DNA of 10,789 bases from Spirochaetaceae bacterium (GTDB lineage: Bacteria; Spirochaetota; Spirochaetia; PWKH01), in the NCBI GenBank assembly GCA_003557605.1, contig PWNW01000101.1:1-10789 (forward strand), in the 5' to 3' direction. The notes below the pieces were generated by a model. The model did no database searches. It was given only the letters and a program-made list of their open reading frames with translations, and had not been told where the DNA came from. Position numbers and translations under genes: made by a program. This document shows, in pieces, positions 6,370 to 10,789 of this stretch (position 1 is its first letter; the number at the start of each line of letters is the position of its first letter).

Positions 6370-7130
6370 TGCAGTGATTTCTCAAGAGAATCGGGAAAAA
6401 TTCGTATATCGTTATGAAGATCGTCTATGGTATCGTACACAACATCTGCATGTCGGGAAAGCCGGCTATGGTCACCGCAGCCGGTCATAACTGCCACATT
6501 GTACCCCGCTTTCCCCCGGTTTCCGTATATCAGATCAATGACCGTATCTCCCACCACCGCAGTCTCCGAAGGTTCTATGGAAAACCTGCTGCAGAAGGCG
6601 CGCAGAGATTCAGGATGGGGCTTATTGCGGTACTGGTCATCAAAGGTGCTGATAAAATCAAAATATTGTGATATCTCCAGGATTTCAAGGCACATGTTCG
6701 TGCTCTTTCTGGTATCACTGGTAACCATTCCTACCGCATATCCCGCATCCTTCAGCCGGGAAAGGAGCTTCTTCGGATTTCCCGCAGGTTCAGCCTGGGT
6801 GAGTGAACTCTCAAGATACGTTCTGCCTCCGTGATACCCCTCCTTGAAAGCCCCGAACAGCTTTCTGAATGATATCCCCCACCGTTTGGAGAACATCCAC
6901 ATCTTAGCCAGCATAACTTTCTTGCTGGCATCAAAAACTAATCCCTTGGCATGGACCCCGTCATCTCCTATCCCCAGCATACGCAATATTTCTCTGCGGA
7001 GCTGCTCATCACCGCTTCTGCCGACACGGTCAAGAATCATGTCGGTGCTGTTTCTGAACACCGGAGCCCACACTGAGTAGTAATCAAGAAGAGTTCCGTC
7101 CTTGTCGAAAATGATGCCCCGTAACGCCAT
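6360..7130 (-). CDS. HAD-superfamily phosphatase, phosphoglycolate phosphatase-like
   Basis: The 256-residue protein has all HAD motifs: motif I DKDGT (9-13, nucleophile D9 and acid D11), motif II VTSDT (136-140), motif III lysine K170 in NKPHPE, and motif IV GDTVIDL (194-200, D195 and D199). The insert at about 15-110 is a helical cap of the C1 type, as in Gph and beta-phosphoglucomutase relatives. It should be a cytoplasmic, Mg-dependent phosphatase of a small metabolite; the substrate is not readable from sequence. I start it at the ATG at 7130, which puts motif I at residue 9 as in the family. The frame stays open to 7478, but that part runs into the divergent acyltransferase gene and resembles nothing. 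No strong ribosome binding site is seen; starts at 7157 or 7160 are alternatives. The stop lies in the terminator stem. Confidence 0.88.
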   Translation of the reverse strand: MALRGIIFDKDGTLLDYYSVWAPVFRNSTDMILDRVGRSGDEQLRREILRMLGIGDDGVHAKGLVFDASKKVMLAKMWMFSKRWGISFRKLFGAFKEGYHGGRTYLESSLTQAEPAGNPKKLLSRLKDAGYAVGMVTSDTRKSTNMCLEILEISQYFDFISTFDDQYRNKPHPESLRAFCSRFSIEPSETAVVGDTVIDLIYGNRGKAGYNVAVMTGCGDHSRLSRHADVVYDTIDDLHNDIRIFPDSLEKSLHIS

Positions 7131-7277
7131 GGCTGGAATATACCAGAAAGAACACATCATGTCACGGATGATAAGAAAAAATTCTTGAATACATAGTTTT
7201 ATTCGTTCATGATGGTATAGTATGATAGTATACAAAAAATATAATATAGGTATATTCAGTATTACGTAAGGGGCAGT
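7131..7277. promoter_or_regulatory. AT-rich divergent promoter region with an imperfect palindrome
   Basis: This spacer must drive both the HAD gene and the acyltransferase cluster. A plus-strand TATAAT (7240-7245) is a perfect -10 but lacks a recognisable -35. A 19-base palindrome with one mismatched pair (7215-7233, GTATAGTAT centred on G7224) overlaps the region where such a -35 would be, so it could be an operator. The exact start points cannot be fixed. Confidence 0.4.
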
Positions 7278-8495
7278 ATGGCAGAGAGTGATCTTCGGAT
7301 ATCCATGACAGGCATCAAGATTCTCCGAATTATTATCGGCACTGTTTTGAAATGGAAGTACAACATACAAGCAAAGAACCTGGATCACCTGAAAACCATC
7401 AAACCTCCCTATCTGATACTCTCCAATCATTTCAATACCTTTGATCCTTTTATTATTTCTATTGTAGCTCCTGAACATATCAGGTGGGTTGCCTCTGACG
7501 TGCTCTTCAGAAACCGGTATCTCCGATTCCTGATGAAGCGCCTGGTGGGATCAATCTCGAAATCAAAATCAAAATCTGACTTCTATACCATCAGGCAGAT
7601 TGCAGAGGTGGTGAAGCAGCAGGGCATCGTCGGACTCTTCCCTGAGGGACAGCGTTCCTGGGACGGCCAGACGCTTCCCCTTATGTATGCAACGGCAAAA
7701 CTTGTCAGAATGCTCAAAGTCCCGGTAGTCTTCTGTGTGCTTGAGGGGGGCTACCACTCCCTGCCGAGATGGTCTAACAAGCGCCGAAGGGGACAGCTCA
7801 CAGTTTCCTTTCAGGAACCGTGGATGCCTGAAGAGTTCAAGGGGCTGAGTATTGACGAAATATTCAATGAGATGTCAAACCGCCTTGAATATGATGAATA
7901 CGATTTCCAGAGAAAACACCGGATTATCTTCCGCTCCAGCCGCCGCGCAGAGTACCTGGAGCATGTGCTGTTCATATGTCCGGCATGCAGGAGCATTACA
8001 ACCCTGGTGTCCCGAAGAAACACCTTCAGCTGTACACACTGCGGCCTGGCCGCCGAACTTGATATGTACGGATTTTTCACCTTTGACGATTCCTCAATCA
8101 GCATGAAGACTGTTGCGGACTGGAACGCCTGGCAGAGGAAGTACCTGCGCAGTCAGTTTGCACAGAATGCCTGGGGGCCTGAAGAAGTGCTGTTTTCCGA
8201 TGACCGGGTTGTCCATTTCACCGGATATCGGGACCGGAGAATGGTGAAACAGGGGTATGCATGGGTAGGATTTACCCCACAGGGATTTCATGTGAAGGAC
8301 AAGTCAGGCAGCAGATGGTATCTGTTTGAGGAGCTTGATGCCCTGGCAGTGGCTCTTCAGAGGAATTTTGAGTTTTATGCGAAGGAGACCCTGCATCGGT
8401 TCCGGTTCCCCGGGCCGCGCACTTCAGCCTATAAATACCTGTCGGCCTATGAATGCCTCATTGAAGTGACAGGAATGGAAGATAAGCATATCTGA
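7278..8495 (+). CDS. PlsC-like acyltransferase with zinc ribbon and extra C-terminal domain
   Basis: Residues about 30-215 are a lysophospholipid acyltransferase domain: catalytic HX4D in SNHFNTFDP (H51, D56) and the acceptor-binding FPEGQRS (121-127). These enzymes move an acyl chain to lysophosphatidate or a related acceptor at the inner face of the cytoplasmic membrane. The first hydrophobic helix (about 10-24) could anchor it. Plain PlsC proteins are about 200-250 residues; this one has 405. After the catalytic domain comes a four-cysteine zinc ribbon, CPAC (234-237) and CTHC (252-255). The remaining 140-odd residues I do not recognise; they are rich in aromatic and basic residues (WNAWQRKYL, YAWVGFTPQGFHV, RFRFPGPRTSAYKYL), which could suggest lipid or membrane contact. 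AAGGGG (7268-7273) precedes the ATG. The gene leads a cluster with the symporter 32 bases downstream. Confidence 0.85.
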   Translation: MAESDLRISMTGIKILRIIIGTVLKWKYNIQAKNLDHLKTIKPPYLILSNHFNTFDPFIISIVAPEHIRWVASDVLFRNRYLRFLMKRLVGSISKSKSKSDFYTIRQIAEVVKQQGIVGLFPEGQRSWDGQTLPLMYATAKLVRMLKVPVVFCVLEGGYHSLPRWSNKRRRGQLTVSFQEPWMPEEFKGLSIDEIFNEMSNRLEYDEYDFQRKHRIIFRSSRRAEYLEHVLFICPACRSITTLVSRRNTFSCTHCGLAAELDMYGFFTFDDSSISMKTVADWNAWQRKYLRSQFAQNAWGPEEVLFSDDRVVHFTGYRDRRMVKQGYAWVGFTPQGFHVKDKSGSRWYLFEELDALAVALQRNFEFYAKETLHRFRFPGPRTSAYKYLSAYECLIEVTGMEDKHI

Positions 8496-8527
8496 GGGTG
8501 CATGCATACCTTGGAAAAGGAGCAGTT

Positions 8528-9949
8528 ATGGCGTTTAATTGGACATATATTATACATCTGGGGATTCTTTCTTCAGCCCTGCTTGCGGCAACCCTCATAC
8601 GGTCGAAGGTGGGGTTTTTTCAAAAGTTTCTGGTCCCGAACTCCCTGACTGCGGGATTCATTCTGCTGGTATTCTACAACTATATTGCGCCGAGGTTTTT
8701 TTTGAACACAGATGTTCTCGGTGAATATGTGTACCATCTGCTGAACTTCTCATTTATTGCCATGGTGCTTCGACAGGGCATACAGCGGGACCAGACAACC
8801 CGGGGGGGAGTGTTTCCCACCGCAGTGAGCATTCTCTCCCAGTATGCACTGCAGTGCATCGCCGGACTGCTGCTCACCATCCTGATGATACGCACCATTG
8901 TTCCCACCTTGTTCCCGGCCCTGGGATATCTCCTGCCTATGGGATTTGCCCTCGGACCGGGACAGGCATTTGCCATCGGAAGCGGCTGGGAGCCCATGGG
9001 CTTTTTCGGGGCCGGCTCGGTAGGACTGACCTTTGCTGCAGTCGGATTCATCTCCGGATGCTTCGGGGGAGTGTTCCTTATCAACTGGGGACTGAAAAAG
9101 GGCTGGATTAGTGAGCAGGAAGTGAAAAAAATCAGGAGCAAGGGGGTTAGAACAGGAGTCCTTTCACGGTCGGCTCGGCGCCCTGCCGGTTCCTACACCA
9201 CTACCGAAACTGAAGCAATTGATTCCATGACCCTCCATGTTGCGCTGGTGCTTGCGGTCTATCTGCTCAGCTTCGGTCTGCTCACCGCAATATCCTGGGC
9301 TCTTTCACTGCTGGGAAATCTCGGCAATGAACTGGCTGCAAATCTGTGGGGAATAAACTTCATCTTTTCAGCACTTACTGCTATGGTGGTGAAGGCCTTC
9401 ATGAAGAAGGTGGATGTCCACTACATCGTCGACAACGGATCGCTCACCAGGATTTCGGGACTTTCTGTTGACCTGATGGTAACCGCATCGATTGCCGCGA
9501 TTTCCCTGGTAATTGTGGGCCGGTACTGGCTGCCGATTTTGATCCTATCTGCAGTGGGAGTCACCATGGCACTGATAACCCTTCCCTGGCTCAGCTCACG
9601 GATGTACGATGACCATCAGTTTCTGCGGACCCTGATAGTCTTCGGTGCTTCCACCGGCACCATGCCTACCGGGTTAGCCCTGCTTCGGGTGGTTGATCCG
9701 GAATTCGAGTCCCCGGTTGCTGCGGACTATATGTACGCCTCCGGCATTGTCTTTCTCTTTGCCATACCCCTGATTCTATCCATCAATCTGCCTGCCTACA
9801 GCGTAACCCAGAACAACCCTTCGCTGTTCTGGGTTGCAGTGCTCATTTCCGCGGGATACCTTGTGTTTGTCGTTGGTGCATATATCTTTGTATCCCGCAA
9901 GCGGGCGTTTCAGCAGGCCGGGCGCATTTGGTTCAAGCAGGATCAGTAG
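8528..9949 (+). CDS. Sodium symporter of the ESS/GltS-like family
   Basis: This 473-residue, strongly hydrophobic protein has about ten to twelve membrane helices and an inverted-repeat layout. The first repeat carries a glycine-rich re-entrant segment, ALGPGQAFAIGSGWEP (141-156), followed by FISGCFGG (174-181). The second carries FGASTGTMPTGLALLRVVDP (372-391). These match in place and style the GGHGT and GATPTA segments of sodium/glutamate symporter GltS, but the sequence is well diverged and a polar loop of about 50 residues (190-240) separates the halves. It probably imports an organic anion with Na+; glutamate itself is not assured. The ATG at 8528 is chosen because AAAGGAG (8516-8522) lies 5 bases before it; a GTG at 8498 adds ten residues with no ribosome binding site. 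The stop is 12 bases before the glycosylase start. Confidence 0.8.
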   Translation: MAFNWTYIIHLGILSSALLAATLIRSKVGFFQKFLVPNSLTAGFILLVFYNYIAPRFFLNTDVLGEYVYHLLNFSFIAMVLRQGIQRDQTTRGGVFPTAVSILSQYALQCIAGLLLTILMIRTIVPTLFPALGYLLPMGFALGPGQAFAIGSGWEPMGFFGAGSVGLTFAAVGFISGCFGGVFLINWGLKKGWISEQEVKKIRSKGVRTGVLSRSARRPAGSYTTTETEAIDSMTLHVALVLAVYLLSFGLLTAISWALSLLGNLGNELAANLWGINFIFSALTAMVVKAFMKKVDVHYIVDNGSLTRISGLSVDLMVTASIAAISLVIVGRYWLPILILSAVGVTMALITLPWLSSRMYDDHQFLRTLIVFGASTGTMPTGLALLRVVDPEFESPVAADYMYASGIVFLFAIPLILSINLPAYSVTQNNPSLFWVAVLISAGYLVFVVGAYIFVSRKRAFQQAGRIWFKQDQ

Positions 9950-9961
9950 GAAGGGTATTTC

Positions 9962-10687
9962 ATGAGCAGCCGTGCAGAGACTCTGATTGAAGCATCTGAA
10001 GAACTTGCCCGGGATGTTTCTTCTTTGGTGTTTCCCCCAAGCTTTCAGTGGATATATAATCCTCTGATCTATGCAAAACACCCTCATGACGCCTATATTC
10101 GGAAGTTCGGAAACGGAACAAAACGGGTCCTGTTCCTTGGGATGAACCCCGGGCCTTGGGGAATGGCCCAGACCGGGGTGCCCTTCGGTGAAATTCGGGC
10201 AGTGCGTGACTGGATGGGAATTGAAGGTCCCGTTGGAAAGCCGCCGAATGAACATCCGAAGAAGCCGGTGACAGGGTTTTCCTGCAGGAAAAGTGAAGTG
10301 AGCGGCAGAAGACTGTGGGGGCTCATGGAACAGAGATATCCCGCATGCGAAGACTTTTTTCAGTCCCATTATGCAGTAAATTTCTGCCCGGTAATCTTCT
10401 TTTCGGATACCGGGAAAAACATTACCCCCGATACACTGCCGAAGGGCATAAGAAACAGCCTTGAGGAGATATGCAGAAGGCATCTGCAGCGTGTTATCAT
10501 GATCCTTGAACCGAAATACCTTATCGGGGTAGGGGTCTATGCGGAAAAACAGATCAAAGCAGCCGCTGAAGGATTCACAGATGCCGGGGTCTTCAGGATC
10601 CTTCACCCCTCTCCTGCCAGTCCGAAGGCAAACCGCGGATGGGAAGCACAGGCACAGCAGGAACTGATTGATTACGGCATCTGGTGA
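9962..10687 (+). CDS. SMUG1-type uracil-DNA glycosylase
   Basis: The 241-residue protein removes uracil and oxidised pyrimidines from DNA, starting base excision repair. It matches animal SMUG1 closely in the active site: GMNPGPWGMAQTGVPFG (60-76, catalytic N62), VRDWMGI (81-87), VNFCPV (139-144), and HPSPASPKANRGWE (215-228, catalytic H215 and the DNA-wedge loop). The size agrees with vertebrate SMUG1 (about 270) without its N-terminal extension. Bacterial SMUG1 proteins are known but patchy, in contrast to the widespread Ung. AGGAAGGG (9948-9955), overlapping the symporter stop, lies 6 bases before the ATG, so it is probably translated from the same mRNA. Its last 16 bases overlap the end of the opposing alkyltransferase gene. 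Confidence 0.95.
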   Translation: MSSRAETLIEASEELARDVSSLVFPPSFQWIYNPLIYAKHPHDAYIRKFGNGTKRVLFLGMNPGPWGMAQTGVPFGEIRAVRDWMGIEGPVGKPPNEHPKKPVTGFSCRKSEVSGRRLWGLMEQRYPACEDFFQSHYAVNFCPVIFFSDTGKNITPDTLPKGIRNSLEEICRRHLQRVIMILEPKYLIGVGVYAEKQIKAAAEGFTDAGVFRILHPSPASPKANRGWEAQAQQELIDYGIW

Positions 10688-10789
10688 CGCGCCTCATGGT
10701 CCAGCAGAAAACGCTTCATCCTCCTGCCTCCCCGGTAGCCGCCGAGTCCTGCCGTGCCGGTTACTACTCTGTGGCAGGGAATTATTAAA
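10672..10789 (-). CDS. O6-alkylguanine-DNA alkyltransferase, C-terminal end only
   Basis: Only the last 38 codons and the TAA stop (10674-10672) are in the window; the start lies beyond the right edge. The visible peptide contains the active-site IIPCHRVV, whose cysteine takes the alkyl group from O6-methylguanine in a one-time reaction, then GLGGYRGG and the closing KRFLLDHE helix. This is the standard end of Ogt/MGMT-type proteins; whether an Ada-like N-terminal domain is present cannot be seen. It is tail to tail with the uracil-DNA glycosylase gene, overlapping by 16 bases. Confidence 0.9.
   Translation of the reverse strand, partial: LIIPCHRVVTGTAGLGGYRGGRRMKRFLLDHEARHQMP

Noticed and set aside
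6309..6377. Small plus-strand frame of 22 codons
   Set aside because: Its end lies in the terminator of the HAD gene and the ribosome binding site spacing is too short.
7131..7478. N-terminal extension of the HAD gene by 116 codons
   Set aside because: It overlaps the start of the divergent acyltransferase gene, resembles no domain, and the HAD motif I sits at the normal position with the ATG at 7130.
8498..8527. GTG start for the symporter
   Set aside because: It has no ribosome binding site; AAAGGAG is placed correctly for the ATG at 8528.
9776..10606. A 276-codon minus-strand open frame
   Set aside because: It lies opposite the end of the symporter and most of the SMUG1 gene, both clearly real; its composition is that of a shadow frame.
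1..10789. Mobile element, CRISPR, toxin-antitoxin or phage-defence system
   Set aside because: No transposase, integrase, repeat array, paired small genes or known defence domains are visible; all larger genes have housekeeping or metabolic assignments except one membrane protein.

Overview
This window looks like ordinary chromosomal DNA of roughly balanced base composition from a free-living, probably anaerobic or fermentative bacterium. A spirochaete is my best guess. The guess rests on a 90-residue single-RRM protein of the type common in that phylum, a B12-binding radical SAM protein with a distinctive N-terminus, and the style of the rhamnose genes. It is a judgement from remembered family resemblance, not a search. 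I see no rRNA, tRNA, CRISPR array, insertion sequence, phage gene or attachment site.

Left part (1-2328): the N-terminal two thirds of a B12-binding radical SAM protein run off the left edge on the minus strand. A 245-base divergent spacer with a good plus-strand promoter separates it from a calcineurin-like metallophosphoesterase. That gene converges, with a 4-base overlap, on a small membrane-protein gene. The membrane-protein gene is translationally coupled to the AraC-type regulator upstream of it.

Centre (2325-5732): a rhamnose locus. A RhaS/RhaR-like AraC regulator is divergent from a two-gene operon made of L-rhamnose isomerase (rhaA) and a class II aldolase that corresponds to the aldolase half of the bifunctional RhaEW enzyme. 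The two genes overlap by ATGA. No rhamnulokinase, lactaldehyde dehydrogenase or transporter lies in the window, so the pathway must be completed elsewhere. The spacer carries a perfect TTGACA for the regulator gene, placed so that its transcript would begin at or next to the ATG. The regulator is therefore a candidate leaderless mRNA.

Right part (5733-10789): two minus-strand single genes, an RRM RNA-binding protein and a HAD phosphatase, each end in a clear intrinsic terminator. A plus-strand cluster follows: a PlsC-like acyltransferase with an added zinc ribbon and unrecognised C-terminal domain, an ESS/GltS-like sodium symporter, and a SMUG1-type uracil-DNA glycosylase. The glycosylase gene overlaps tail to tail by 16 bases with the end of an O6-alkylguanine-DNA alkyltransferase gene, so two DNA-repair genes converge at the right edge.

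I did not find a convincing new multi-gene system. The most useful leads are the stand-alone aldolase half, the acyltransferase fusion, the unknown membrane protein coupled to the rhamnose regulator, the possible leaderless start, and an unassigned inverted-repeat element at 733-835.
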